A stretch of 64,000 bases of DNA. It comes from Zea mays. Lineage: Eukaryota; Streptophyta; Magnoliopsida; Poales; Poaceae. The stretch spans positions 142,709,988 through 142,773,987 of the forward strand of contig NC_050105.1 in assembly GCF_902167145.1 (NCBI RefSeq), written 5' to 3'. The notes beneath the pieces were generated by a model. That model saw nothing but the letters and a program-made list of their open reading frames with translations, did no database searches and had not been told where the DNA came from. Made by a program: the position numbers and the translations under genes. Shown in pieces: positions 1 through 10,310 of this stretch (the first letter of the stretch is position 1; every line of letters begins with the position of its first letter).

Positions 1-1258
1 AGGAGATTCTTGAGCTCTCCCTGGATTCGCCGCCCCTCGGTGGTTGATGGCTCCGGCATCGCGCGGAGGAGCATTGCTGCTGCAGCCAGGTTCTGGCCGA
101 CCCCACTAGATGCGGGTGGCGGCCTGACCCTGACGTCATCGGCGGTGCGGTGCTGGAAGCCCTGGGGTAGATGACGTATTTCTCTGGCCGGAGGTTGGGC
201 CGCCCATGCCTGCTCGACGTCCCGGCGGATCGGCTCAAGCGCTCCTGCTCCCTCGCCGAGCCTGGCCTGCACCCCGCAGATTTGCTCGAGCTGTGGGTCA
301 TGGCCCCCCGCCTGAACGGGGACCACAGCTAGCTCCCGTGGGATGTCAACGCGAGGCACCGGCCTAGGGAGATCACCGTCCTCCGGCATGCTGAGATGGT
401 TGCCTTCGGAGAGACCCCCTAGATCGACGTGGAAACATTCACGGCTTGGGCCGCAGTCCTCGTCGCGGAGGCTACGACTACCGTCGGAACAGTCGGAAAG
501 GCAGTAGTCGCATGCGGTCATGAAGTCCCGCATGGCACTGGGGTTGTCAAGTCCACAGAAATCCCAGCAGAAGCTGGGCTCGTCGTCTTCCTCGGACCCA
601 GAGGGCCCATAGGTCGAGACGTCCGTCAGCCGGTCCCAAGGTGACTGCATACGAAACCCCAGAGGGTTTGGACTCGCCTCTACGAGAGCGCCCGCCAAAG
701 CGAAGCCGCTAGGCGGGTTGAGGCTGAATCCAAATGACGTGGGATGGGAATCGGTCGGTACCTCTTGGTCGACGGGTGGTGATGAAGTCACGTCGGGGAC
801 TGACTGCACCGTCGTCATAGGTACGAGGGTGACGTCCAGCAAGCCTTTCGCGAGCGTGCCGGCGTCGTCCGTTTGCTCGGAGTTGGCGCGTTGGGGGGAG
901 ACGGCGCTCGTCTTCGCCTCAAGCGCGAGGTCGACGCTCGGTGCGCCCCCGTTGGGGTGCTGGTGCTATCGACTCGCTCGACAGCCGACGAGGCGCTGCC
1001 TCCTGCTTGGCCTTGGTTGCCCCGCCTTCCCCTCCGTCGGCGAGGAAGAGGGCGGGGTGAGCTCGAATGTTGTTCTTCCATCGCGTGGGGAAGACGTCGT
1101 CGATTCCGCCGCCGGCGGGCAGGTTGTCGGCCGCCGTTGCCGCTGCCGCCCGGCGGTGGAATGAGTATCATGTCGTAGCTGCCGTCGAGGGACATGAACT
1201 CAAGACTCCCGAAACGGAGCACCGTCCCGGGTTGGAGAGGTTGCTGGAGACTGCCCAT
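1..1258 (-). pseudogene. gag: gag fragment of gypsy copy A, frameshifted
   Basis: N-terminal part of the Tat-type Gag of copy A. The ATG at 1258 opens with MGSLQQPLQPGTVLRF, matching the Gag starts of copies B, C and D (MGSLQQPLRPGTVLRF). The frame stays open to about 815, but from roughly 940 it leaves the frame used in copy C, so at least one indel has broken it. Further on, the region matches the acidic 'YGPSGSEEDDD' and 'FMTACDYCLSDCSDGSRSLGD' sections of C in a shifted frame. The capsid half lies outside the window. Gag would form the particle coat; this copy cannot do so as read. Confidence 0.75.
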
Positions 1259-1298
1259 CTGGAGCTTGACAGGAAGCTGTTCGTCAACACGCAGCAGG

Positions 1299-1316
1299 CC
1301 CCTACCTGGCGCGCCA
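1299..1316 (-). promoter_or_regulatory. primer binding site, gypsy copy A
   Basis: TGGCGCGCCAGGTAGGGG read on the minus strand, two bases after the 5' LTR. The same 18-mer follows the 5' LTR of C and D, and B has it with one change. The position defines it as the tRNA-primed minus-strand start site. I do not assign the tRNA species. Confidence 0.75.
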
Positions 1317-1343
1317 ACTGTCGGCGTTTCGAGACCGGAGGGT

Positions 1344-2600
1344 TGAGAGCACCTAGAGGGGGGGGGTGAATAGGTGATCCTGTGAAACTTAAACTTATAG
1401 CCACAAAAACTTGTTAAGTGTTAGCACAATAAATTGCCAAGTGGCTAGAGAGAAGGTCTAGCACAATACGATAATCACAAAGAATTCAACACAGAGAAGA
1501 CACAGTGATTTATCCCGTGGTTCGGCCAAGTACAAAACTTGCCTACTCCACGTTGTGGCGTCCCAACGGACGAGAGTTGCACTCAACTCCTCTCAAGTGA
1601 TCCAATGATCAACTTGAATACCACAGTGTTATGCTTTTCTTTTCTTATCCCGTTCGCGAGGAATCTCCACAACTTGGAGCCTCTCGCCCTTACACTTTTG
1701 ATGTTCACAAAGAATCACGGAGTAAGGAAGGGAAGCAACACACACAAATCCACAGCAAAATGCGCACACACACGGCCAAGAATCGAGCTCAAAGACTATC
1801 TCAAAGTTCTCACTAGAACGGAGCTCGAATCACTTAGAATGACAAACGAATGCGCAAAGACTGAGTGTGGATGATCAAGAATGCTCTAAGGTTGCTTGGG
1901 TATCTCCTCCATGCGCCTAGGGGTCCCTTTTATAGCCCCAAGGCAGCTAGGAGCCGTTGAGAGCAAATCTGGAAGGCCATCCTTGCCTTCTGTCGTCGGG
2001 TGCACCGGACAGTCCGGTGCACACCGGACAGTGTCCGGTGCCCAATTTCCTTCCTTAATTGGCGAAGCCGACCGTTGGCAGACTTGGAGCCGTTGGCGCA
2101 CCGGACATGTCCGGTGCACACCGGACAGTCCGGTGCCCCCTTCTAGCCGTTGGCTCGGCCACGTGTCCCGCGCAGATCGCGCGGCCGACCGTTTGCCCGG
2201 CCGACCGCACCGGACAGTCCGGTGCTCACCGGACAGTCCGGTGAATTATAGCCGTACGCCGTCGGCGAATTCCCGAGAGCGGCCACTTCGCGCCGTGTCA
2301 GCCTGGCGCACCGGACACTGTCCGGTGCACCACCGGACAGTCCGGTGTGCCAGACCGAGCTGAGTCTTGGCTGTACACAGCCAAGTCTTTGCACCTTTCT
2401 TCTTTTCTTTTTCTTTCTGTTTCTAATACTTAGACAAGTATATTAGTACACAAAACCAATGTACTAAGGCTTAGAAACATACCTTTACTCATGATTTTCA
2501 CTTTGTTCATCCATGGGCATAAATTCACATTTAAGCACTTTGTGTTGGCACTCAATCACCAAAATACTTAGAAATGGCCCAAGGGCACATTTCCCTTTCA
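1344..2600 (-). repeat. 3' LTR of the Sirevirus
   Basis: 1257 bp, TG...CA ends (TGAAAGGG... to ...GTGCTCTCA on the minus strand). Compared with the 5' LTR I see two substitutions (near 1661 and 2041), a 6-bp deletion near 2207 and a G-run of 9 instead of 12. It holds eight palindromes of the CACCGGAC/GTCCGGTG type between 2003 and 2347 and a TATAAAAG box in reverse at 1928-1935. Confidence 0.9.
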
Positions 2601-2615
2601 ATCTCCCCCTTTTTG
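2601..2615 (-). promoter_or_regulatory. polypurine tract of the Sirevirus
   Basis: CAAAAAGGGGGAGAT on the minus strand, directly abutting the inner edge of the 3' LTR, the expected plus-strand priming site. Confidence 0.8.
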
Positions 2616-3389
2616 GTGATTTATGCCAACACAACATAAAGCAGCTAAAACAAGTGCAAAATCACTTCAAATAAAACTCAAATTTATTTTGATTCTATTT
2701 TGGCATATATGGATCATCCTTTGCCACCACTTGGTTTGTTTTTGCAAATCAAACTCAAATCTCTATCTCTAAGTCAAACACACATGTTGAAGCATAAAGA
2801 GAGTCATTCCAAAAGAGATTGATCAAAGATTTCAAAAACTCCCCCTTTTTCCCATAATCACTACTTCTCCCCACAAGAAGCCAACTTTTGACAAGAGTGA
2901 CAATAAAAGAGTGTTTTGACAAACCAAAAGCTCTACTCTACTATTTTCAAATCTCTCAAGTAGTAGCTGATCCATTTAATGCTTTGGCCTTTATTTTCTC
3001 CCCCTTTGGCATCAAACACCAAAACGGGATCAATCTTTGCCCTTTAACCCCATTGCCTCACCAAAATCTTCAATTAAGAGCAAATGGCAATAAGAGTACA
3101 TGAGATGAACTTGGAATAAGTTACCCTCTCATCGGAGTGCAGTGGAAGTCTTTCATGGTCCAAGTCCACCTTTTCCCTTTTAATTCTCCTTCGAGACTTA
3201 ATCAAGCAAACTCAAGCATATGGTTAGTCTCAAAGGGTCAAGTTGTAATACATCTCCCCCTAAACATGTGCATCACTTTGCAGTGGACTTGTGAGGCCCA
3301 GGGAGTGTTTGTACAACTTGAGCACCACAATAAGCAACAAAAATGCAGAATGAACATGATCAAAGGCATAAACACATGTATGCTACAAT
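2616..3389 (-). other. pol-3' LTR spacer with extra polypurine tracts
   Basis: About 770 bp without a reading frame. It repeats the PPT motif in reverse at 2839-2850 (CTCCCCCTTTTT), 2998-3008 (CTCCCCCTTTG) and 3254-3264 (CTCCCCCTAAA). Multiple PPTs here are a described Sirevirus trait. There is no env-like ORF. Confidence 0.7.
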
Positions 3390-6300
3390 TCAATCCAAGT
3401 TCCGCGAATCTAGGACATTTAGCTCACTACGCAACCTGCAAAAGGTCTTCTCGTCTAGAGGCTTGGTAAAGATATCGGCTAGCTGGTTCTCGGTGCTAAC
3501 ATGAAACACTTCGATATCTCCCTTTTGCTGGTGGTCTCTCAAAAAGTGATGCCGGATGTCTATGTGCTTTGTGCGGCTGTGCTCAACAGGATTTTCCGCC
3601 ATTCGGATAGCACTCTCATTATCACATAGGAGTGGGACTTTGCTCAGATTGTAGCCAAAGTCCCGGAGGGTTTGCCTCATCCAAAGTAGTTGCGCGCAAC
3701 ACTGTCCTGCGGCAACATACTCGGCCTCAGCGGTGGATAGGGCAACGGAAGTTTGTTTCTTAGAGTTCCATGACACCAGTGACCTTCCTAAGAATTGGCA
3801 CGTCCCCGATGTACTCTTCCTATCGACCTTACATCCAGCATAATCGGAGTCTGAGTATCCAATCAAGTCAAAGGTAGACCCCTTTGGATACCAGAGCCCG
3901 AAGCAAGGCGTAGCAACTAAATATCTAATGATTCGCTTCACTGCCACTAAGTGACACTCCTTAGGATCGGATTGAAATCTAGCACACATGCATACGCTAA
4001 GCATAATATCCGGTCTACTAGCACATAAATAAAGTAAAGACCCTATCATTGACCGGTATGCTTTTTGATCAACGGACTTACCTCCTTTGTTGAGGTCGGT
4101 GTGTCCGTCGGTTCCCATCGGCGTCTTTGTGGGCTTGGCGTCCTTCATCCCAAACCGCTTCAGCAGGTCTTGCGTGTACTTTGTTTGAGAGATGAAGGTG
4201 CCGTCCTTGAGTTGCTTTACTTGGAACCCAAGGAAGTAGCTCAACTCGCCCATCATTGACATCTCGAATTTCTGCGTCATCACCCTGCTAAACTCTTCAC
4301 AAGACTTTTTATTAGTAGAACCAAATATTATGTCATCGACATAAATTTGGCACACAAACAAATCACCATCACATGTCTTAGTGAAAAGAGTTGGATCGGC
4401 TTTCCCAACCTTAAAAGCATTAGCAATTAAGAAATCTCTAAGGCATTCATACCATGCTCTTGGGGCTTGCTTAAGTCCATAGAGCGCCTTAGAGAGCTTA
4501 CACACGTGGTCAGGGTACCGTTCATCCTCGAAGCCAGGGGGTTGCTCCACGTACACCTCCTCCTTGATCGGCCCGTTGAGGAAAGCGCTCTTCACATCCA
4601 TTTGGTACAACCTGAAAGAATGGTGAGCGGCATATGCTAGCAAGATGCGAATTGACTCTAGCCTAGCCACAGGAGCAAAAGTCTCCTCAAAGTCCAAACC
4701 TGCGACTTGGGCATAACCTTTTGCCACAAGTCGAGCCTTGTTCCTCGTCACCACCCCGTGCTCGTCTTGTTTGTTGCGGAACACCCACTTGGTTCCCACA
4801 ACATTTTGCTTGGGACGAGGCACCAGTGTCCAAACTTCATTGCGCTTGAAGTTGTTGAGTTCCTCCTGCATGGCCAATACCCAATCCGGATCTAGCAAGG
4901 CCTCCTCTACCCTGAAAGGCTCAATAGAAGAGACAAAGGAGTAATGCTCACAAAAATTAACTAATCGAGATCGAGTAGTTACTCCCTTGCTAATGTCACC
5001 CAAAATTTGGTCGACAGGATGATCCCTTTGAATCGTCACTCGAACTTGGGTTGGAGGTGCCGGTTGCGCTTCTTCCTCCATCACATGATCATCTTGTGCT
5101 CCCCCTTGATTACACGCCTCCTGTTGATGAACCTGTTCATCGTCTTGAGTTGGGGGATGCACCATAATTGAGGAAGAAGGTTGATCTTGTTCATCTTGTT
5201 CCTGTGGCCGAACTTCTCCAATCGCCATGGTTCGTATAGCGGCCGTCGGAACATCTTCTTCATCTACATCATCAAGATCAACAACTTGCTCTCTTGGAGA
5301 GCCATTAGTCTCATCAAATACAACGTCGCTAGAGACTTCAACCAAACCCGATGATTTGTTGAAGACTCTATACGCCTTTGTATTTGAGTCATAACCTAAC
5401 AAAAACCCTTCTACAGCTTTGGGAGCAAACTTAGAATTTCTACCCTTCTTCACTAGAATGTAGCACTTGCTCCCAAATACACGAAAGTAAGATACATTGG
5501 GTTTGTTACCGGTTAGTAGCTCATACGACGTCTTCTTGAGGAGGCGATGAAGGTAGACCCTGTTGATGGTGTGGCAAGCCGTGTTCACGGCTTCCGTCCA
5601 AAAGCACTCGGGGGTCTTGAACTCTCCTAGCATCGTCCTCGCCATATCGATGAGCGTCCTGTTCTTCCTCTCTACCACACCGTTTTGCTGTGGTGTGTAG
5701 GGAGCGGAGAACTCGTGCTTGATCCCTTCCTCTTCAAGGAACTCCTCCACTTGAAGGTTCTTGAACTCGGACCCGTTGTCGCTCCTTATCTTCTTTACTT
5801 TGAGCTCAAACTCATTTTGAGCTCTCCTGAGGAAGCGCTTGAGGGTCCCTTGTGTTTCAGACTTATCCTGCAAAAAGAACACCCAAGTGAAGCGGGAAAA
5901 GTCATCAACAATAACTAGACCATACTTACTTCCTCCTATGCTCAGATAGGCGACGGGTCCGAAGAGGTCCATATGCAGCAGCTCCAGTGGTCTTGAGGTG
6001 GTCATCACATTCTTACTGTGATGTGTTCCTCCCACTTGTTTACCTGCTTGACAAGCTGCACAAGGTCTATCTTTTTCGAATTGAACGTTAGTCAAACCTA
6101 TTACGTGTTCTCCCTTTAGAAGCTTGTGAAGGTTCTTCATCCCCACATGTGCTAAGCGGCGATGCCACAGCCAGCCCATGCTAGTCTTAGCTATTAAGCA
6201 TGCATCTAGACCGGCCTCTTCTTTTGCAAAATCAACTAAATAAAGTTTGCCGTCTAATACACCCTTAAAAGCTAGTGAACCATCACTTCTTCTAAAGACA

Positions 6301-6602
6301 GACACATCTACATTTGTAAACAAACAGTTATATCCCATATTGCATAATTGACTAACAGATAGCAAATTATATCCAAGAGACTCTACTAAAAACACATTAG
6401 AGATAGAGTGCTCATTTGAGATTGCAATTTTACCTAACCCTTTTACCTTGCCTTGATTCCCATCACCGAATATGATTGAATCTTGGGAATCCTTATTCTT
6501 AACGTAGGAGGTGAACATCTTCTTCTCCCCCGTCATATGGTTTGTGCATCCGCTGTCTATAATCCAGCTTGAACCCCCGGATGCATAAACCTGCAAGGCA
6601 AA
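3390..6602 (-). CDS. pol: Sirevirus pol: protease, integrase, RT, RNase H
   Basis: Open frame of more than 1068 codons ending at 3390. It has no ATG at its start: the frame is open from about 6629 and overlaps the end of gag by about 26 nt in the +1 frame. Order is copia-type. Protease motif [13 protein letters not shown] is near residue 11. The integrase HHCC region runs from WHRRLAHV to CAACQAGKQ, and the integrase catalytic residues are seen in [16 protein letters not shown] and [10 protein letters not shown] follows with [19 protein letters not shown] and YVDDIIFGS. RNase H shows [13 protein letters not shown] and KHIDIRHHF. The C-terminus [14 protein letters not shown] is typical of copia elements. 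All key residues are present and no lesion is visible, so the polyprotein could be functional if expressed by frameshift or splicing from gag. Confidence 0.93.
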   Translation of the reverse strand, partial: FALQVYASGGSSWIIDSGCTNHMTGEKKMFTSYVKNKDSQDSIIFGDGNQGKVKGLGKIAISNEHSISNVFLVESLGYNLLSVSQLCNMGYNCLFTNVDVSVFRRSDGSLAFKGVLDGKLYLVDFAKEEAGLDACLIAKTSMGWLWHRRLAHVGMKNLHKLLKGEHVIGLTNVQFEKDRPCAACQAGKQVGGTHHSKNVMTTSRPLELLHMDLFGPVAYLSIGGSKYGLVIVDDFSRFTWVFFLQDKSETQGTLKRFLRRAQNEFELKVKKIRSDNGSEFKNLQVEEFLEEEGIKHEFSAPYTPQQNGVVERKNRTLIDMARTMLGEFKTPECFWTEAVNTACHTINRVYLHRLLKKTSYELLTGNKPNVSYFRVFGSKCYILVKKGRNSKFAPKAVEGFLLGYDSNTKAYRVFNKSSGLVEVSSDVVFDETNGSPREQVVDLDDVDEEDVPTAAIRTMAIGEVRPQEQDEQDQPSSSIMVHPPTQDDEQVHQQEACNQGGAQDDHVMEEEAQPAPPTQVRVTIQRDHPVDQILGDISKGVTTRSRLVNFCEHYSFVSSIEPFRVEEALLDPDWVLAMQEELNNFKRNEVWTLVPRPKQNVVGTKWVFRNKQDEHGVVTRNKARLVAKGYAQVAGLDFEETFAPVARLESIRILLAYAAHHSFRLYQMDVKSAFLNGPIKEEVYVEQPPGFEDERYPDHVCKLSKALYGLKQAPRAWYECLRDFLIANAFKVGKADPTLFTKTCDGDLFVCQIYVDDIIFGSTNKKSCEEFSRVMTQKFEMSMMGELSYFLGFQVKQLKDGTFISQTKYTQDLLKRFGMKDAKPTKTPMGTDGHTDLNKGGKSVDQKAYRSMIGSLLYLCASRPDIMLSVCMCARFQSDPKECHLVAVKRIIRYLVATPCFGLWYPKGSTFDLIGYSDSDYAGCKVDRKSTSGTCQFLGRSLVSWNSKKQTSVALSTAEAEYVAAGQCCAQLLWMRQTLRDFGYNLSKVPLLCDNESAIRMAENPVEHSRTKHIDIRHHFLRDHQQKGDIEVFHVSTENQLADIFTKPLDEKTFCRLRSELNVLDSRNLD

Positions 6603-6603
6603 T

Positions 6604-8994
6604 TTAGGCTTGGGTTTTAGGTACCCAACTCATGTTGGGTCCTACAAGGTTAGCATAAATATTCTTAGGGACCCAAATGCAAGGTTTGTCTCCCTTGCAT
6701 CTTGCCCCTAACTTCCTAGCAATTACCTTTCTATCCTTTCGACAAATTGCAAAGGAAGCATTCAAAGCATGATATATTGTAGAAGGCTCATTAACTTTCC
6801 TAGGAATATTAACAACATTTCTCCTAGGCATATTATGAACAACATCCCTTCTACCAACATTTCTATCATGCACATATGAAGAACTAGAAGCAAACATAGC
6901 ATGAGAAAAATCATCGTACGTATTATAACTCTTATAAGCATTTCTAGTTTGTCTCCTATCATGATACAAAAAGGCATGGTTCTTTTTAGCACTAGTAGCC
7001 ATAGGGGCCTTCCCTTTCTCCTTAGCGGGAATGGGAGCCTTATGGCTTGTTAAGTTCTTGGCTTCCCTCTTGAAGCCAAGTCCATCCTTAATTGAGGGGT
7101 GTCTACCGATCGTGTAGGCATCCCTTGCAAATTTTAGTTTATCAAATTCATTCTTGCTAGTCTTAAGGTGGCCATTAAGACTAGCCAATTCCTCAGTTAA
7201 TTTAGAAATTGAAACTAAATGATCACTACAAGCATCAACATCGAAATCTTTACACCTAGTGCAGATCTCAACATGTTCTACACAAGAATTAGATTTACCA
7301 GCTACTTCTAGTTTAGCTTTTAAGTCATCATTAACACTCTTTAAAGTAGCAATGGTTTCATGACAAGAAGATAGTTCACTAGAAAGCACTTCATTTCTTT
7401 TAACTTCTAAAGCATAAGACTTTTGTGCCTCTACAAATTTGTCATGCTCTTCATACAAAAGGTCCTCTTGTTTTTCTAAGAGTCTATCTTTTTCATTCAA
7501 GGCATCAATCAATTCATTAATTTTATCTACTTTAGTTCTATCCAATCCCTTGAACAAACTAGAGTAATCTATTTCATCATCACTAGACTCATCATCACTG
7601 GAAGAATCATAAGTGACATTGTTTTGATTACATACCTTCTTCTCCCTTGCCATAAGGCATGTGTGACGCTCGTTGGGGAAGAGGGATGATTTGTTGAAGG
7701 CAGTGGCGGCGAGTCCTTCATTGTCGGAGTCGGAGGAGGAGCAATCCGAATCCCACTCCTTTCCGATATGTGCCTCGCCCTTGGCCTTCTTGTAATGCTT
7801 CTTCTTTTCCCTCTTGCTCCCGTGTTCCTGGTCACTATCATTGTCGGGACAGTTAGCAATAAAATGACCAAGCTTACCGCATTTGAAGCATGATCGCTTT
7901 CCCTTGGTCTTAGTCTTGCTTGGCTGTCCCTTGCGACCCTTTAGTGCCGTCTTGAATCTTTTGATGATGAGGGCCATCTCTTCATCATTAAGACCGGCCG
8001 CCTCAATTTGTGCCACCTTGCTGGGTAGCGCCTCCTTGCTCCTTGTTGCCTTGAGAGCAATGGGTTGAGGCTCATGGATTGGGCCATTCAACGCGTCATC
8101 CACGTACCTTGCCTCCTTGATCATCATTCGCCTGCTTACAAATTTTCCAAGAATTTCTTCGGGCGACATCTTGATGTACCTAGGATTTTCACGAATATTG
8201 TTCACCAAGTGAGGATCAAGAACAGTAAATGACCTTAGCATTAGGCGGACGACGTCGTGATCCGTCCATCGCGTGCTTCCGTAGCTCCTTATTTTGTTGA
8301 TAAGGATCTTGAGCCGGTTGTATGTTTGTGTCGGCTCCTCGCCCCTTATCATCGCGAATCGTCCGAGCTCGCCCTCCACCAACTCCATCTTGGTGAGTAA
8401 GGTGACATCATTCCCCTCATGAGAGATCTTGAGGGTGTCCCAAATCTGCTTGGCATTGTCCAAGCCGCTCACCTTGTGATACTCATCCCTGCACAAAGAG
8501 GCTAGCAACACAGTAGTAGCTTGTGCATTTTTATGGATCTGTTCATTAATAAACGAAGGGCTATCCGAGCAATCAAATTTCATTCCACTTTCCACAATCT
8601 CCCAAATGCTTGGATGGAGAGAAAATAGGTGAGTACGCATTTTGTGACTCCAAAATCCGTAGTCCTCTCCATCAAAGTGAGGAGGCTTGCCAAGTGGAAT
8701 GGGGAGCAAATGAGCATTTGAGCTATGCGGAATGCGTGAATAATCAAAAGAAAAGTTTGAGTTAACCGTCTTTTGTTTGTCATAGTCGTTGTCGTTGTTG
8801 TCCTTTTGGGAAGAGGAAGATTCGTCGCTGTCGTCGTAGTAGACGATCTCCTTGATGCGCCTTGTCTTCTTCTTCTTCCCTTCCTTCCGTCTATGGCCCG
8901 AGCCGGAGTCGGTAGGCTTGTCATCTTTGGGCTCGTTGACGAAGGACTCCTTCTCTTTATCGTTGATCACGATTCCCTTCCCCTTAGGATCCAT
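6604..8994 (-). CDS. gag: Sirevirus Gag (796 aa)
   Basis: ATG at 8994 ([16 protein letters not shown]), 48 nt inside the PBS end of the LTR. The N-terminal third carries a charged segment and the copia Gag domain ([18 protein letters not shown], about residues 102-119). A CCHC zinc knuckle ([14 protein letters not shown]) lies near residue 370. A long C-terminal part follows, rich in predicted coiled coil ([17 protein letters not shown] onwards, about residues 490-630), characteristic of Sirevirus Gag proteins; known members bind dynein light chain LC8. Ends at 6604 in the +0 frame while pol continues in +1. No internal stop. Confidence 0.92.
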   Translation of the reverse strand: MDPKGKGIVINDKEKESFVNEPKDDKPTDSGSGHRRKEGKKKKTRRIKEIVYYDDSDESSSSQKDNNDNDYDKQKTVNSNFSFDYSRIPHSSNAHLLPIPLGKPPHFDGEDYGFWSHKMRTHLFSLHPSIWEIVESGMKFDCSDSPSFINEQIHKNAQATTVLLASLCRDEYHKVSGLDNAKQIWDTLKISHEGNDVTLLTKMELVEGELGRFAMIRGEEPTQTYNRLKILINKIRSYGSTRWTDHDVVRLMLRSFTVLDPHLVNNIRENPRYIKMSPEEILGKFVSRRMMIKEARYVDDALNGPIHEPQPIALKATRSKEALPSKVAQIEAAGLNDEEMALIIKRFKTALKGRKGQPSKTKTKGKRSCFKCGKLGHFIANCPDNDSDQEHGSKREKKKHYKKAKGEAHIGKEWDSDCSSSDSDNEGLAATAFNKSSLFPNERHTCLMAREKKVCNQNNVTYDSSSDDESSDDEIDYSSLFKGLDRTKVDKINELIDALNEKDRLLEKQEDLLYEEHDKFVEAQKSYALEVKRNEVLSSELSSCHETIATLKSVNDDLKAKLEVAGKSNSCVEHVEICTRCKDFDVDACSDHLVSISKLTEELASLNGHLKTSKNEFDKLKFARDAYTIGRHPSIKDGLGFKREAKNLTSHKAPIPAKEKGKAPMATSAKKNHAFLYHDRRQTRNAYKSYNTYDDFSHAMFASSSSYVHDRNVGRRDVVHNMPRRNVVNIPRKVNEPSTIYHALNASFAICRKDRKVIARKLGARCKGDKPCIWVPKNIYANLVGPNMSWVPKTQA

Positions 8995-9030
8995 CTCTTC
9001 GGGCGGTTAGTCCCTTTCTTGAAGAGAACG

Positions 9031-9042
9031 GCTCCGATACCA
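9031..9042 (-). promoter_or_regulatory. Sirevirus primer binding site (tRNA-iMet)
   Basis: TGGTATCGGAGC on the minus strand, two bases after the 5' LTR. It matches the initiator-methionine tRNA primer complement used by copia elements (TGGTATCAGAGC) with one mismatch. Confidence 0.85.
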
Positions 9043-9631
9043 ATTGAGAGCACCTAGAGGGGGGGGGGGGTGAATAGGTGATCCTGTGAAACTTAAACTT
9101 ATAGCCACAAAAACTTGTTAAGTGTTAGCACAATAAATTGCCAAGTGGCTAGAGAGAAGGTCTAGCACAATACGATAATCACAAAGAATTCAACACAGAG
9201 AAGACACAGTGATTTATCCCGTGGTTCGGCCAAGTACAAAACTTGCCTACTCCACGTTGTGGCGTCCCAACGGACGAGAGTTGCACTCAACTCCTCTCAA
9301 GTGATCCAATGATCAACTTGAATACCACAGTGTTATGCTTTTCTTTTCTTATCCCGTTTGCGAGGAATCTCCACAACTTGGAGCCTCTCGCCCTTACACT
9401 TTTGATGTTCACAAAGAATCACGGAGTAAGGAAGGGAAGCAACACACACAAATCCACAGCAAAATGCGCACACACACGGCCAAGAATCGAGCTCAAAGAC
9501 TATCTCAAAGTTCTCACTAGAACGGAGCTCGAATCACTTAGAATGACAAACGAATGCGCAAAGACTGAGTGTGGATGATCAAGAATGCTCTAAGGTTGCT
9601 TGGGTATCTCCTCCATGCGCCTAGGGGTCCC

Positions 9632-9639
9632 TTTTATAG
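9632..9639 (-). promoter_or_regulatory. TATA box of Sirevirus 5' LTR
   Basis: TATAAAAG in reverse, about 70 bp beyond the innermost palindrome in element sense. The transcript start should fall near 9605. Confidence 0.65.
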
Positions 9640-9706
9640 CCCCAAGGCAGCTAGGAGCCGTTGAGAGCAAATCTGGAAGGCCATCCTTGCCTTCTGTCGT
9701 CGGGTG

Positions 9707-10057
9707 CACCGGACAGTCCGGTGCACACCGGACAGTGTCCGGTGCCCGATTTCCTTCCTTAATTGGCGAAGCCGACCGTTGGCAGACTTGGAGCCGTTGG
9801 CGCACCGGACATGTCCGGTGCACACCGGACAGTCCGGTGCCCCCTTCTAGCCGTTGGCTCGGCCACGTGTCCCGCGCAGATCGCGCGGCCGACCGTTTGC
9901 CCGGCCGACCGTTGGCTCACCGGACAGTCCGGTGCTCACCGGACAGTCCGGTGAATTATAGCCGTACGCCGTCGGCGAATTCCCGAGAGCGGCCACTTCG
10001 CGCCGTGTCAGCCTGGCGCACCGGACACTGTCCGGTGCACCACCGGACAGTCCGGTG
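9707..10057. promoter_or_regulatory. eight CACCGGAC/GTCCGGTG palindromes upstream of TATA
   Basis: Eight near-perfect palindromes (CACCGGACAGTCCGGTG and variants with AGT, ACT or AT centres) in 350 bp of the 5' LTR, duplicated in the 3' LTR. Conserved palindromes upstream of the TATA box are described for maize Sireviruses. A regulatory role is plausible but is inference. Confidence 0.7.
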
Positions 10058-10310
10058 TGCCAGACCGAGCTGAGTCTTGGCTGTACACAGCCAAGTCTTT
10101 GCACCTTTCTTCTTTTCTTTTTCTTTCTGTTTCTAATACTTAGACAAGTATATTAGTACACAAAACCAATGTACTAAGGCTTAGAAACATACCTTTACTC
10201 ATGATTTTCACTTTGTTCATCCATGGGCATAAATTCACATTTAAGCACTTTGTGTTGGCACTCAATCACCAAAATACTTAGAAATGGCCCAAGGGCACAT
10301 TTCCCTTTCA

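Larger units (their letters stand above)
1..1343 (-). mobile_element. Ty3/gypsy copy A: 5' internal region plus LTR tip
   Basis: Tat-lineage (Huck-like) LTR retrotransposon on the minus strand, leaving the window at its left edge. The first 1258 bases are the start of gag in reverse. They are followed by the primer binding site and the last 25 bp of the 5' LTR (1319-1343, reverse complement of ...CGAAACGCCGACA type ends). The LTR is interrupted here by a Sirevirus and resumes at 10311. LTR details (TATA context GCCTATAAAAGG, wording of the terminal 150 bp) match copy D better than B or C, so A and D look like one subfamily. Confidence 0.85.
1344..10310 (-). mobile_element. Sirevirus (Opie/Ji-like Ty1/copia), apparently intact
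   Basis: Complete 8967-bp copia element on the minus strand inserted in the 5' LTR of gypsy copy A. Order in element sense: 5' LTR (9045-10310), PBS, gag, pol, a noncoding stretch with several polypurine tracts, 3' LTR (1344-2600). Flanks AGGGT (1339-1343) and GGGGT (10311-10315) are a 4-of-5 target duplication. The multiple polypurine tracts, coiled-coil Gag and CACCGGAC-type LTR palindromes are Sirevirus hallmarks. gag and pol have no stops and the LTRs are almost identical, so this is a recent and possibly competent copy. Confidence 0.9.
9045..10310 (-). repeat. 5' LTR of the Sirevirus
   Basis: 1266 bp, same ends as the 3' LTR. In element sense the promoter half (10057 down to 9707) precedes a TATA box at 9632-9639, then R/U5 down to 9045. 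A 12-base G-run lies at 9059-9070. Confidence 0.9.

Noticed and set aside
2003..2347. Palindrome cluster as a CRISPR array, or ORF 1896-2363 as a gene
   Set aside because: It is the U3 part of the Sirevirus LTR and occurs identically at 9707-10057; the ORF spans the palindromes and is chance.
9059..9070. G-run difference (12 versus 9) between Sirevirus LTRs as sequence divergence
   Set aside because: Homopolymer length is prone to slippage and assembly error, so it was not counted as substitutions.
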